DNA of 64,000 nucleotides, taken from contig MPPA01000010.1 of NCBI GenBank assembly GCA_001896725.1, positions 186,001-250,000 of the forward strand, in the 5' to 3' direction. The position numbers and the translations under genes are program-made. The stretch is from Methanococcoides sp. EBM-47 (GTDB lineage Archaea; Halobacteriota; Methanosarcinia; Methanosarcinales; Methanosarcinaceae). Under the pieces are notes generated by a model. It was not told where the DNA came from. It saw only the letters and a list, made by a program, of their open reading frames with translations, and ran no database searches. This document shows, one piece after another, positions 53,831 to 63,279 of this stretch; the stretch's first letter is position 1; the number at the start of each line of letters is the position of its first letter.

Positions 53831-54517
53831 TCACTTTTCATTATTTGTGACATCTGTCGGTCCTATACTTTTTGAAGAGCAGCCGTATATTATATTGATC
53901 TTATTATGTAGTGTTTTTGTTTCTGTTACCTTTGCTCCCGGAGGCTGATATCTGAAATCAAAACCCAGGTAGTGTAATGACATCAGGGATATGAGCAGCA
54001 CACAGAACATAAAGAACACTGAAACCATACCGGCCAGATTATAATATAAGCTGTTCACGTCTGAAAATCCTACATCCATATAAGAGAACACACTTAAAGG
54101 TTCATTGTGCAGCGGATAGAGATAGCTAAGACCACCCTCTGCAATATCATCCAAAAGCAGATGGGAAAGGAATGCTGCCTCCGCAAACATGCCTAATGCC
54201 AGTGCTCTGTCACGGTGCTTGTAAATCAGCAGGCCTAAAATGAACGCACTACAAAAGGCTACAACACCGAACACCAAAGAATGCGTTGGTACCGGCCCTG
54301 CCATGGTATGTTCAAGATTTCCGTACATAAAAAAGTTCCATACTGCCGGTATATCTGGAAGCAGTGAACAAAAAGCACCCACCATCAGCACCACTAAGAA
54401 ATGCCAACCATCCCGTCGGGAAATTTCACCTCTGAGGTATGACTGTATGGACCCGTAAATTCCGGGAAGGGATATGCATAACATGAAGAACATTACATGC
54501 ACGATAGGATATGGCAT
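53831..54517 (-). CDS. membrane protein, DUF457/YdjM-like, copy B
   Basis: 228 residues, a paralogue of the 199-residue protein 100 bases downstream: MPYPIVH, LLPDIPAVWNF, PTHSLVF, AEAAFLSHLLLDD and SYLYPLHNE align. It carries an extra C-terminal tail (about 35 residues) beyond FDFRYQPPG. Tandem duplication is the simplest explanation. The conserved His/Asp residues could bind a metal in the membrane. Function unknown. Confidence 0.7.
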   Translation of the reverse strand: MPYPIVHVMFFMLCISLPGIYGSIQSYLRGEISRRDGWHFLVVLMVGAFCSLLPDIPAVWNFFMYGNLEHTMAGPVPTHSLVFGVVAFCSAFILGLLIYKHRDRALALGMFAEAAFLSHLLLDDIAEGGLSYLYPLHNEPLSVFSYMDVGFSDVNSLYYNLAGMVSVFFMFCVLLISLMSLHYLGFDFRYQPPGAKVTETKTLHNKINIIYGCSSKSIGPTDVTNNEK

Positions 54518-54752
54518 GGAACATCAATATTACCATAATTAATATATAATCATTAGGCTGAACTGTTCCCCTGTAGGCATATCTGGTATTTACTGAAAGC
54601 CTGTACATTACCTTTTCCACAATAAACATAGATAGTGCCTTGATCTACATTGAAAGAAGAGCAAAAACCATATTTATCATAGCTGCCAAACAGTCAGGTC
54701 GTGGGGTATATTGTCAGGGATATTTCCTGGGAGTATCATAAAAGTGATTAAT

Positions 54753-55412
54753 ATGGCAGGAGACAAACTAGATAAAGGAGCGATCCTACAGAGAGACAGG
54801 GAAACATATGCAATAGCGCCACAGATACCAGGAGGTATAGTAACACCTGATCTGTTGCGCAAGATAGCTGATGTATCAGAGAAATACAATGCTGCAGCAT
54901 TAAAACTGACCTCTGCGCAGAGAATAGCCATAGTTGGGATCAGGGAAGCTGACCTGGACAACATCTGGAAGGACCTGGATATGAAACCTGCAGCAGCCAT
55001 AGGGTTGTGCGTAAGGAGTATAAAGATCTGTCCGGGCACAACATTCTGTAAACGTGGGCAGCAGGACGCTGTTGGTCTGGGTCTGAAGCTTGATGAAAAA
55101 TACCATGGTCTGCAACTCCCTTCCAAGCTTAAGATAGCAGTCGCAGGATGTATGAACTCCTGCTCAGAGCCTGCGATCAAGGATATAGGTATACTGGGCA
55201 CGTCCAAGGGATATACTGTGATGGTAGGGGGCAGTGCAGGAATTAAACCAAGGCTTGCAGACATTGTAGCTGACGAACTATCCGATGAAGAGGTGCTGGC
55301 ACTTGTGGACAGGATCATCAGCTATTATAAAAAACATGCTACAAAGCACAGACTTGGAAGGTTCATCGACGAGATAGGGCTGAATAAGTTCAAAGAAGAC
55401 CTCGGACTATGA
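54753..55412 (+). CDS. sulfite-reductase-like hemoprotein (small Dsr-like)
   Basis: 219 residues from the ATG at 54753 (a TTG at 54711 is also in frame). The ferredoxin-like half is followed by the siroheme/4Fe-4S motif split as CPGTTFCKRG (residues about 93-102) and AGCMNSCSEP (about 130-139), giving four cysteines. This is the small sulfite/nitrite reductase-like family seen in methanogens. The physiological reaction is unclear, and it may not reduce sulfite. It lies just upstream of the heterodisulfide reductase genes, though with its own leader. Confidence 0.8.
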   Translation: MAGDKLDKGAILQRDRETYAIAPQIPGGIVTPDLLRKIADVSEKYNAAALKLTSAQRIAIVGIREADLDNIWKDLDMKPAAAIGLCVRSIKICPGTTFCKRGQQDAVGLGLKLDEKYHGLQLPSKLKIAVAGCMNSCSEPAIKDIGILGTSKGYTVMVGGSAGIKPRLADIVADELSDEEVLALVDRIISYYKKHATKHRLGRFIDEIGLNKFKEDLGL

Positions 55413-55534
55413 ACACTACACACATTGTTTTTTTAATATCGTCTTTTTCCCCAAGCGGCCGGGAATGTAAAAATGTGGCTGCTGATATATATAACGTAAT
55501 GAAAATCTTTAAATATGATAGAAGCTACAATCAT

Positions 55535-55551
55535 GCAACCATAGCGGTTGC
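55535..55551. repeat. 6-bp inverted repeat in the hdrE leader
   Basis: GCAACC at 55535-55540 and GGTTGC at 55546-55551 flank ATAGC. The repeat lies between the TATA-like CTTTAAATATGAT (about 55508-55520) and hdrE, and may be an RNA hairpin or an operator. Confidence 0.4.
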
Positions 55552-55611
55552 TCAAGAGTAGTCAAATTTAACTTTTATAGTATTTATATTAACAGCAGGA
55601 GAAGGTAAAAT

Positions 55612-56403
55612 ATGGATTATTTTTCAGGTATATCTGATGCGCTAAGGGTCACGTTTGTGCAGATGATGTTATTGTCCATCATTGCAGTTGGTATCTTTAT
55701 TATAGGAATGTATATCAATTTAAAGAAATGGGGCATGGGCTCCACAGGATATGGTCAGCCACCATCGAAAAGTATATGGGCTTTCCCTAAGATGCTCATG
55801 TACCAGATGAGCCAGCATGCACATGTTCATAATCAATCGGTTCTTGAAACCCTTGTTCTTGATATTATCTTTCAGAGAAGGATACTGAGAAGAAGCCCTC
55901 TCAGATGGTTCATGCACTTCACTATTTTTGTTGGCTGGATGGTCCTATTTGTAATGTCCGGTGCGATGTTCTTTGTGGAAATGACCCATATGATCGGTGA
56001 AAAAGTAGGATTTGCAGAAGCACTTCCCTGGTTCATGAACCCGGAGGTTTTCAGAGAGCTGCTCTCATTGCCTAATGACATCTTCAGTTACATATTGCTT
56101 ATAGGCGTTGTAATTGCAATTTATAGAAGACTGTTCGTTGCAAAGACCAGAGAAGCCACCATTGCGTACGACTCCGTCCTTATCATCGGGCTTGCCGTGA
56201 TCACGATCTCGGGTTTCGTTGCAGACGGTATAAGGACCGGCAGGCTCTGGGGCTTTGGCATAGAATATGCATATGCGCCACCTGCAGCACTGTTCCATGT
56301 GGTGCTCTCTCTGTTGTTCTGTATCGCATATATACCCTTCAGCAAGTACATACACGCCATTGCCATCCCTCTTACACTGCTCGCAAATAAGGGAGGGGAA
56401 TAA
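55612..56403 (+). CDS. hdrE: heterodisulfide reductase subunit E (cytochrome b)
   Basis: 263 residues with five membrane spans and histidines within the helices ([34 protein letters not shown]) suited to b-heme binding, as in NarI-type cytochromes. GGAGAAGG precedes the ATG. It passes electrons from methanophenazine to HdrD and anchors the complex. The gene is two bases upstream of hdrD. Confidence 0.92.
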   Translation: MDYFSGISDALRVTFVQMMLLSIIAVGIFIIGMYINLKKWGMGSTGYGQPPSKSIWAFPKMLMYQMSQHAHVHNQSVLETLVLDIIFQRRILRRSPLRWFMHFTIFVGWMVLFVMSGAMFFVEMTHMIGEKVGFAEALPWFMNPEVFRELLSLPNDIFSYILLIGVVIAIYRRLFVAKTREATIAYDSVLIIGLAVITISGFVADGIRTGRLWGFGIEYAYAPPAALFHVVLSLLFCIAYIPFSKYIHAIAIPLTLLANKGGE

Positions 56404-56405
56404 AG

Positions 56406-57653
56406 ATGGCAAAAAGTCAGCCTTCTATAAATACTGAGAACTTCACAGCAGTACAGCTCATGGAGCTGGATGCCTGCAGCAGATGTGGTGAGTGTGTTGA
56501 CTGGTGTCCTACATATGATGCTTCTGGTCAGGATCCCGGGCTTGCACCCAGGGACAAGATCCTCAGATGGGCCGAGTTCATGAAAAAATCTTACGGACTG
56601 CGGGCAAGGCTCTTCGGTCCCAAACATATCCCATTGGAAGAGATTGAAAAGTTCAAGGACGATGTTTATGGATGTACCACATGTGGTATGTGTGCTACTG
56701 TGTGTGAATCCGCCATAAATACCGTGGAACTGTGGGAATCAATGCGTGCAAACCTTGTAAAAAGCGGTATTGGCCCATACGGTAAGCAGGGCATGTTCCT
56801 GAAGCTTATTGGAGAGTACAAGAACCCATACATGGCAGACAATAAGGACAGGACAAACTGGTTCCCTGCTGACATAAAGGTAGAGGAGCAGGCAGAGATC
56901 CTGTACTTTGGTGGATGCACTGCAGAGCTCAGACAGAGAAAGCTCGCCCTTGCAACTGCCCGCGTGCTCAACAAGCTCGGAATAAAGTTCACAATGCTTG
57001 GAGAAGATGAGATCTGCTGCGGTTCTGCATTAATTAGAACGGGACAGTACTTCATCAATGATACGGCAAAGATAAATGCCCAGAAGAACGTGGACAACAT
57101 CAAAGCAAAGGGTTCCAAGATAGTGCTCTATGCATGCGCAGGATGTTACAGGGCTTCCCTTATCGACTGGCCACGTCTGACCGGTAAGGAGCTGCCATTT
57201 AAGGTGGTCCATGTAACAGAATTCCTTCAAGACCTCATCAGGAAAGGAGAGATCAAATGGGAGAAGTCCATTGACAAGAAGGTCACATACCATGACCCAT
57301 GTCACCTTGGTCGTCACGTAGGCGTGTTCGAACCACCAAGGGCTGTCCTTGAAGCTATTCCAGGGATCCAGTTCATAGAGATGGAAAGGATAAAGGAGAA
57401 CCAGCGTTGCTGTGGAGCGGGAGGCGGTGTAAAAGCCGGTATTCCGGACCTTGCACTGGGAGTTGCATCCACCCGTGTAGAAGATGCGCTTGCTATCAAT
57501 GTCGATATCCTGTCAAGTGCCTGTCCGTTCTGCAAAAGGAACCTCTCTGACGGCAGGGATGCTCTTGGCGTGAACGAACTTGAAGTTGAAGATGTGATCG
57601 TGCTTGTGGCAGAAGCCATGGGGATCGACCTGAGCGATACTCCTGCGGAGTGA
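56406..57653 (+). CDS. hdrD: heterodisulfide reductase subunit D
   Basis: 415 residues. Two 4Fe-4S binding motifs lie at [11 protein letters not shown] (from residue 24) and [11 protein letters not shown]. Two CCG domains follow: FGGCT with EICCGSAL and ACAGCYRAS, then [19 protein letters not shown] and ACPFCKRN. These cysteines hold the unusual active-site clusters that reduce CoM-S-S-CoB. The pairing with hdrE marks a cytochrome-containing methanogen. Confidence 0.95.
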   Translation: MAKSQPSINTENFTAVQLMELDACSRCGECVDWCPTYDASGQDPGLAPRDKILRWAEFMKKSYGLRARLFGPKHIPLEEIEKFKDDVYGCTTCGMCATVCESAINTVELWESMRANLVKSGIGPYGKQGMFLKLIGEYKNPYMADNKDRTNWFPADIKVEEQAEILYFGGCTAELRQRKLALATARVLNKLGIKFTMLGEDEICCGSALIRTGQYFINDTAKINAQKNVDNIKAKGSKIVLYACAGCYRASLIDWPRLTGKELPFKVVHVTEFLQDLIRKGEIKWEKSIDKKVTYHDPCHLGRHVGVFEPPRAVLEAIPGIQFIEMERIKENQRCCGAGGGVKAGIPDLALGVASTRVEDALAINVDILSSACPFCKRNLSDGRDALGVNELEVEDVIVLVAEAMGIDLSDTPAE

Positions 57654-57673
57654 AAGCCCACCGATCACTTTTT
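57649..57673 (+). terminator. weak hairpin at the end of hdrD
   Basis: AGTGA at 57649-57653 (overlapping the hdrD stop) can pair with TCACT at 57665-57669, followed by four more T residues. The stem is only five base pairs. Confidence 0.3.
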
Positions 57674-57717
57674 AAAAAAAAATAGGGCGCCTTGACAAAG
57701 TTGTAAATGAGATAAAA

Positions 57718-58356
57718 ATGCAGATTCCCTATGAAATACTGGGAAAAGTATTCATAATACTGACCATTGTAACTATTACAGGTATTGCTATAGCCTTATT
57801 GCTAGGGGCTTACAGTTTCAAGCGCAAGCGAATACTTTTCCCAAATTTCATACTTTTTATGCTATATCTGTTCTATGGTCCTGCCAAGTGGATCTGCAGA
57901 CGATTTTCTATTCGCGATACGATCGTCGATGAGATCCTGGTAGAGCTAAGGAATGCCATTATGCTGGACAAGTTCCGCAGTACAAAAGGGCTGAAAATGG
58001 TATTCCTGCCCCAATGTCTGCGCCATCCGGAATGCAAGGCGCGGTGCGATCCTGTTGAAGGGTACCAGTGTACAAAATGCGGAAAATGTGATATTGGAAC
58101 TATTTATAAAGCCGCTGATGAATATGGCTTCAGGGTTTTCGTTATACCAGGTGGAAGTTTTGTAAAAAAGATATTAAAATTATACAAGCCTCAAAGCTGT
58201 ATCGGGGTGGCTTGCTATCCAGAGCTCTCTGAATCCATGCAAGGAGCTGCAGCCTATATGCCGGTACAGGGAGTATGCCTGCTTAAGGACGGTTGTTTCA
58301 ACACTGAGGCTGATGTCGAAGAGATTATAAGGAAAATGGAGGAGACCAGTGTATAG
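57718..58356 (+). CDS. DUF116 protein, copy A
   Basis: 212 residues. One or two N-terminal spans (residues 8-30 and about 42-58) are followed by a cysteine-rich region: PQCLRHPECKARC and CTKCGKCDIG (residues about 100-125), then SFVKKILK. This is the DUF116 family found in methanogens and some bacteria, of unknown function and probably iron-sulfur binding. It overlaps copy B by 8 bases. Both lie downstream of hdrED. Confidence 0.82.
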   Translation: MQIPYEILGKVFIILTIVTITGIAIALLLGAYSFKRKRILFPNFILFMLYLFYGPAKWICRRFSIRDTIVDEILVELRNAIMLDKFRSTKGLKMVFLPQCLRHPECKARCDPVEGYQCTKCGKCDIGTIYKAADEYGFRVFVIPGGSFVKKILKLYKPQSCIGVACYPELSESMQGAAAYMPVQGVCLLKDGCFNTEADVEEIIRKMEETSV

Positions 58357-58990
58357 AATAATAGGCGAGACGGTCTTCTTTCTAATCATCGCTTCTCTTG
58401 TGCTTATAGGGATCGCCCTTGTGGTCAGCCGTATGAGCCTTAGCAGGAACGTATGGCTTGCTGGTTTTTTTGCAGAGGTCCTTGATTTTTTTTATCTGCC
58501 GATCAAATACTTCTTCTATAAGTTCTCTGACCCAAAGAAGCTTGACAAATGGATGGTCTCCATGAAGAACATCGCTCAGAGAAATGATTTTCATAGGACG
58601 AAGAACCGCATAATCCTGGCTCCTCACTGCATGCGTTCCATGGATTGTCCTGCACATTCCACAAAAGAAGGGATACAATGTGTGTCATGTGGTAAGTGTG
58701 TCTTTGATAAGCTTGGCAAGGATGCAAAGAAATATGGTTATAGGTTGTACATAATCACTGGTTCTTCTTTTGTCAAACACATCCTGCATGATAGAACAAT
58801 AGACGGTGCTCTGCTAATAGCATGTGACTATGAACTAATTAAAGTAATGCATGCCCTCAAAGGTACAGAGATCGTCACGTATGGTATCTCAATGCTGAAT
58901 GATGGATGCTACAATACAGAAGTGGATTATGACAAAGTTATACAGGTTTTTGAGGACCTTGCAATAAATGGAACAGGACAGCATATATAA
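58349..58990 (+). CDS. DUF116 protein, copy B
   Basis: 213 residues from a GTG at 58349. Membrane span near residues 8-28, then PHCMRSMDCPAHS and CVSCGKCVFDK (residues about 92-115) and SSFVKHILHD. It shares the cysteine spacing of copy A with one cysteine fewer in the first cluster. The start overlaps the end of copy A, which supports co-translation. Confidence 0.82.
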   Translation: MYRIIGETVFFLIIASLVLIGIALVVSRMSLSRNVWLAGFFAEVLDFFYLPIKYFFYKFSDPKKLDKWMVSMKNIAQRNDFHRTKNRIILAPHCMRSMDCPAHSTKEGIQCVSCGKCVFDKLGKDAKKYGYRLYIITGSSFVKHILHDRTIDGALLIACDYELIKVMHALKGTEIVTYGISMLNDGCYNTEVDYDKVIQVFEDLAINGTGQHI

Positions 58991-59089
58991 AAGTAGATAT
59001 AAAGAAGATCGTAAGCTGCTTGCCCTTTGGGTTGACCTGTAAGCTGGTCCAGATGCGCAGAGATACTGAAAAAGAGAAGAGGTAAGACA

Positions 59090-59359
59090 ATGAAGAAATT
59101 GATCAATGGAAAATTATACAATACAAGGAACTCAATAGCAGTAGCCAGCTGGGATAATGGTGTGGAAATATCAGATCCTGCATACTGTGAAGAAACCTTG
59201 TTCAAAAGTAAAATGGAAACGTATTTCATATATCAAAAGAAATACGATGGTCTCGATATCAGAGAACTTGACCCAGTGGCTGCCTTTGAATGGCTTCAGG
59301 AACACGGCATGAAAGTAGAAGCTAGAAGAGAATTCCCGCAGATGTTCACAGAAATATAA
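59090..59359 (+). CDS. small hypothetical protein
   Basis: 89 residues opening MKKLINGKLYNTRNS. The patterns NGKLYNT, ASWDNG, YCEETLFKSK and FEWLQEHGM resemble a family of small proteins common on bacterial mobile elements and gut Firmicutes chromosomes, of unknown function. GAGGTAAGAC precedes the ATG. It may have been acquired by transfer, but this rests on motif memory only. Confidence 0.6.
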   Translation: MKKLINGKLYNTRNSIAVASWDNGVEISDPAYCEETLFKSKMETYFIYQKKYDGLDIRELDPVAAFEWLQEHGMKVEARREFPQMFTEI

Positions 59360-59417
59360 TTATCCGAACCTGACCCTGCTACTCCCGGTGTCCATCGTCA
59401 GGATATGATATCTTCAG

Positions 59418-60128
59418 TTATTTTTCCATTGCTCTTTTTCTCATATCCTGTGGGAACTTTTCGATAGCATATCTTAAAGACGTTCTTGGCATTACCTTTT
59501 TGTTTTTCATTACGTATTCATATATCTCCTGCTGATGAGCCTTGCTGGCTTCCTTGAGCATCCAGCCGTAGCCCTTGCGCACAAGGTCATCTTCATCCAT
59601 AAGCAAACTGTCAGCTATTTCCAGGATGTCCACCAGGAATTTACCATTCCTGGCAGGCAGCACAAGAGTTACTGCCGCAGCTCTCCTGAGCCACCTGTTC
59701 TCAGACCTGGTCCATGCTTTAAGCCTGGAAAGATACTGCGGATATGACCCTATGAAAGATGCTATCGAATGATTGCACAGTGTATCACATTTTGCCCAGT
59801 TGTTAACGTATCTTTCTATCCATCCTTCAAATATCTCAAAGTCCTCTGGCTCATAACAGTCCCGCATACGGTAAACCCATTCAAAGGCAATTGTGGACTC
59901 TTCGAACAGGTCCGATCCCAGTAGTTCTTCACACAATAAGAAGATGGTCTGCTTTTGTTCGTTCTGTATCTGTTCGAAGTATTTGTCTGCTATCTTATGG
60001 ACAGTTGTTGCTCTTACACCATAGCAGTTCATACCATCCTTAAAAAATCGAGAAGTTGCTCCTTTTGTTCTTTCATCTGCGTTGCTGGTCAGCTCCATCC
60101 TTATTTCAGATATCAGGTCCCCATACAT
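59418..60128 (-). CDS. DNA alkylation repair enzyme, AlkD-like
   Basis: 236 residues, mostly paired helices of HEAT/ARM type, as in AlkD. Recognisable segments are ATTVHKIADKYF, WVYRMRDCYEPEDFE, YVNNWAKCDTLCNHSIASF, SENRWLRRAAAVTLVLPAR and LMDEDDLVRKGYGWMLKEAS. AlkD-type glycosylases remove bulky or positively charged alkylated bases. It is convergent with the preceding gene. Confidence 0.88.
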   Translation of the reverse strand: MYGDLISEIRMELTSNADERTKGATSRFFKDGMNCYGVRATTVHKIADKYFEQIQNEQKQTIFLLCEELLGSDLFEESTIAFEWVYRMRDCYEPEDFEIFEGWIERYVNNWAKCDTLCNHSIASFIGSYPQYLSRLKAWTRSENRWLRRAAAVTLVLPARNGKFLVDILEIADSLLMDEDDLVRKGYGWMLKEASKAHQQEIYEYVMKNKKVMPRTSLRYAIEKFPQDMRKRAMEK

Positions 60129-60214
60129 TTTCTGTTCTACATGTGGTTTATTTGAAGGATAGGTAATTTAAAGTAAAATATATTAATTAACTAAGAGATG
60201 GCCCTCCATGGTCC

Positions 60215-62446
60215 TTACTGATAAGCAGCTCCACCACCTTCCTCTTCCTTCCTCTCATCGTAATTAGCTGCATACTGAGCATAGGTTTCAGTTGCTTTTT
60301 CATAGATATTCATGGAACTTCTGGAAGTTGTGGGCTTTATTCTGGCAATGGCTTTCCTGAAATGGACCATGGAGATTCTGACCTCATTTGCCAATACCTT
60401 CATTTCCTGTTTTGTCACACCTGGGAGGATCACTGTCCGCAGGGCCAATATAGAAGCTTCCCTGCAGATGGCTTCAATATCCGCACCCACATAACCTTCT
60501 GTCATATCTGCAAGCAAATTAAGGTCCACATCCTCTGCCAGAGGTTTGCCCAAGATATGTATCTCAAATATCTTCCTCCGACCCTCCTTCTCAGGTGGGC
60601 TCACATAGATGAGCCTGTCAAATCGTCCCGGGCGCAGTAAGGCAGGGTCGATGATGTCAGGTCTGTTGGTGGCGGCTATGACAACAACATCCCTGAGCTC
60701 TTCCACCCCGTCTATTTCAGTAAGTATCTGGCTCACCACACGCTCCGTTACATATGCATCGGTGCTGACTCCCCTTTCTGGTGCCATGGCATCTATCTCA
60801 TCAAAGAAGATCACTGTGGGGGCAGCCTGCTTTGCTTTTCTGAATGTTTCACGTACCGCTTTTTCGGACTCGCCCACATATTTGCTCAAAAGCTCTGGAC
60901 CTTTAATGCTAATGAAATTAGCCTCGCTTTCGCTGGCAACCGCTTTGGCCAGCATGGTCTTGCCGGTACCAGGCGGCCCGAAAAGCAGTATACCTTTTGG
61001 GGGTGCGGTGTTGACAACTTCGAACATTTCCGGATATTTCAAAGGCCATTCCACAGCTTCGATAAGTTCCTGTTTTGCCGCTTCCAGCCCACCGATGTCA
61101 TCCCAACGTACATGGGCAACCTCTACGAACACCTCCCGCATGGCCGAAGGTTCTATGTTCTTGAAAGCTGAATCAAAATCGGATCTAGTGACCACAAGAC
61201 TATCCATGGTCTCCTGAGGTATGCCATCCTCTATGCGCATTTCGGGCAGCATTCTGCGCAAGGCATGCATAGCTGCTTCCTTGCACAGGGATGACAGGTC
61301 AGCGCCCACATAACCGTGAGTTACAGCAGCTATCTGTTCCAGATCGATATCATTTTCAATAGGCATTCCTCTGGTGTGCACATAAAGGATCTGCAGCCGG
61401 CCATTGCGGTCAGGGATACCTACTTCGATCTCCCTATCAAACCTGCCACCTCTGCGCAGTGCAGGATCTATGGAGTTGGGACGATTGGTTGCAGCTATAA
61501 CGATGACCCTTCCCCTGGACCTCAGACCGTCCATGAGCGAAAGCAACTGAGCCACAACCCTGCGTTCCACCTCCCCCATCACTTCATCCCGCTTAGGAGC
61601 AATGGAATCGATCTCATCGATGAATATGATAGAGGGTGCATCCTTCTCTGCATCCTCGAACATCTGGCGCAGCTTCTGTTCGCTCTCACCATAATACTTT
61701 GACATGATCTCAGGACCGCTGATCGATATGAAATTCGCATCAGTTTCGCTGGCAACCGCCCTGGCGATCATGGTCTTGCCAGTGCCTGGCTGGCCATACA
61801 GCAACACACCTTTGGGTGGGTCTATGCCAAGCTTCTGGAATATCTCCGGATGTTTGAGGGGAAGCTCGATCATTTCCCTTACCATACCCAGTTCACGTTT
61901 AAGGCCTCCTATATCCTCGTAGGTGATATGGTCCCTGGTCGTGGCCTCTTCCAGAGGTTTTTCCCTAAGTACTATCTGGGTGTTCCGGGTAACCACCACA
62001 GGTCCTGAGGGCTTGGTGGCCAGTACAGCAAATGTTAGGGGATTGTTCACGGTCTCTACTCTGACCCTTTCTCCTTTCGAGAGTGGTCTGCCCTCTATGA
62101 TCCTCAGGATAAAACGGGGTCCTCCTACAAGCTGGACTGGCTGGGTAGGTGCAAGTGTGACACTTTCGGCTTCATGAGCTAATATCTTCCTGATAGTTAC
62201 CTGATCATCCAGCCCTATCCTGGCATTGGACCGCAGATTACCATCTATGCGGATTATCCCCTTCCCTGTATCATCGGCATAACCTGGCCAGACGATAGCG
62301 TAGCATTTGTCCTTGCCTCTGATCTCTATGATATCGCCGCTTGTCGCTCCCAATCGCTGCATCAGATCTTTTTCCAGGCGGGCTATGCCTCTGCCTGTAT
62401 CCCTGGGATATGCCTGTGCCACTTGTATGATGATCTCTTCGGACAT
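60215..62446 (-). CDS. CDC48/VAT-type AAA ATPase
   Basis: 743 residues. The N-terminal domain (residues 1-180) has the double-psi barrel and VAT-type features ([27 protein letters not shown]). D1 has GQPGTGKT and [14 protein letters not shown], and D2 has GPPGTGKT and [13 protein letters not shown] with arginine fingers. The tail ends GGGAAYQ, like the hydrophobic-tyrosine tails of p97 homologues that contact the proteasome. It probably unfolds proteins and may feed the 20S proteasome encoded elsewhere in this window. Confidence 0.95.
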   Translation of the reverse strand: MSEEIIIQVAQAYPRDTGRGIARLEKDLMQRLGATSGDIIEIRGKDKCYAIVWPGYADDTGKGIIRIDGNLRSNARIGLDDQVTIRKILAHEAESVTLAPTQPVQLVGGPRFILRIIEGRPLSKGERVRVETVNNPLTFAVLATKPSGPVVVTRNTQIVLREKPLEEATTRDHITYEDIGGLKRELGMVREMIELPLKHPEIFQKLGIDPPKGVLLYGQPGTGKTMIARAVASETDANFISISGPEIMSKYYGESEQKLRQMFEDAEKDAPSIIFIDEIDSIAPKRDEVMGEVERRVVAQLLSLMDGLRSRGRVIVIAATNRPNSIDPALRRGGRFDREIEVGIPDRNGRLQILYVHTRGMPIENDIDLEQIAAVTHGYVGADLSSLCKEAAMHALRRMLPEMRIEDGIPQETMDSLVVTRSDFDSAFKNIEPSAMREVFVEVAHVRWDDIGGLEAAKQELIEAVEWPLKYPEMFEVVNTAPPKGILLFGPPGTGKTMLAKAVASESEANFISIKGPELLSKYVGESEKAVRETFRKAKQAAPTVIFFDEIDAMAPERGVSTDAYVTERVVSQILTEIDGVEELRDVVVIAATNRPDIIDPALLRPGRFDRLIYVSPPEKEGRRKIFEIHILGKPLAEDVDLNLLADMTEGYVGADIEAICREASILALRTVILPGVTKQEMKVLANEVRISMVHFRKAIARIKPTTSRSSMNIYEKATETYAQYAANYDERKEEEGGGAAYQ

Positions 62447-62598
62447 TTCTCAACCGCCATTTTAAGAGCCAGTGCCTTAACACGTGATCTCAGAAAAAAT
62501 CATTATTCAACTAATTAAATATCCATATTTAGAATAATATGCCAATATTTAAAACATTGTGGGGGTCAGCCTAGCAGACCATAAAATACGGTGATTAT

Positions 62599-62703
62599 AT
62601 GAAATTCTGCGGTCGGAGGTTCTCAAAGAAGACTGTGCGTATAAAGCACATTAAAAACCTTGAAGACATCAGAACCTCTTTTTCATGTACAAGGAAGGAA
62701 TAA
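62599..62703 (+). CDS. possible 34-residue basic peptide
   Basis: MKFCGRRFSKKTVRIKHIKN begins this short frame, which ends SFSCTRKE. GGTGA at 62590-62594 lies four bases before the ATG. The chain is strongly basic with two cysteines. It overlaps the stem-loop at 62616-62683, so the region could instead be a structured RNA. There is no family match I can name. Confidence 0.3.
   Translation: MKFCGRRFSKKTVRIKHIKNLEDIRTSFSCTRKE
62616..62683 (+). other. long-range stem-loop followed by a T-run
   Basis: GAGGTTCT at 62616-62623 pairs perfectly with AGAACCTC at 62671-62678, and TTTTT follows at 62679-62683. Between them TGTGC (62634-62638) pairs with GCACA (62646-62650). The nested arrangement with a terminal T-run looks like a small RNA or attenuator. 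Confidence 0.4.
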
Positions 62704-62858
62704 AGAATATCTATTCCTTATCACATACTGGATGGCGCCAGCAGTGGTCACCAGTTCCCACTGTCCTACAATAGTGGCAGAGAATACATGATATTTATAG
62801 AGTATCTTTAAAGCGACCATAAAATCTTTATACTCTTCAGTTAACAGATATATACAAC

Positions 62859-63254
62859 ATGTACGATCTATACGAGATACGCGACTGGATATATGAATGC
62901 GAGCTGTTCCTTTTCTTGGCAGAGGTCCATTTCATAGATGTAAAAGTGTCTCCTGTATGTCATGAGTTCTTCCATGTGTTATCTGGCAGTGAACTTGAGG
63001 AAATGCTTGCTCATGTGGAAAAGCGGCATTGTTCATGCATGTGCATGTATTCCTGTATCCAAAGAGAGGAACTTGATGACCTTAAGTCTGTAATGGACCA
63101 TATAGCATCAGAACAGTGGGACCAGCTCAGCTCTGACAAGATAGTTCAGGCTCAGGATGTATTACAAAAGCTTGCCAGCGGGCTTAGGAACACTATTATC
63201 AAGGCACATAAAGAACGAGGACATCCCCAGTTATATTCAGGAACGGAAGGATAA
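62859..63254 (+). CDS. hypothetical helical protein
   Basis: 131 residues, mostly helical, with three cysteines and a histidine close together (EKRHCSCMCMYSC near residues 54-66), which could bind a metal. No ribosome site is visible and a TATA-like element lies about 27 bases upstream, so the message may be leaderless. I do not recognise a family. Confidence 0.6.
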   Translation: MYDLYEIRDWIYECELFLFLAEVHFIDVKVSPVCHEFFHVLSGSELEEMLAHVEKRHCSCMCMYSCIQREELDDLKSVMDHIASEQWDQLSSDKIVQAQDVLQKLASGLRNTIIKAHKERGHPQLYSGTEG

Positions 63255-63279
63255 TACCCTGGACAGGTGCTTTTCATCA

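Larger units (their letters stand above)
62447..62858. other. intergenic region with a possible small ORF or structured RNA
   Basis: About 410 bases. AATATTTAAAAC near 62549-62560 is a TATA candidate. The following 130 bases hold the 34-codon frame and the hairpin described separately. A TATA-like AAAATCTTTATACT near 62820-62833 probably serves the gene at 62859. Confidence 0.5.
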
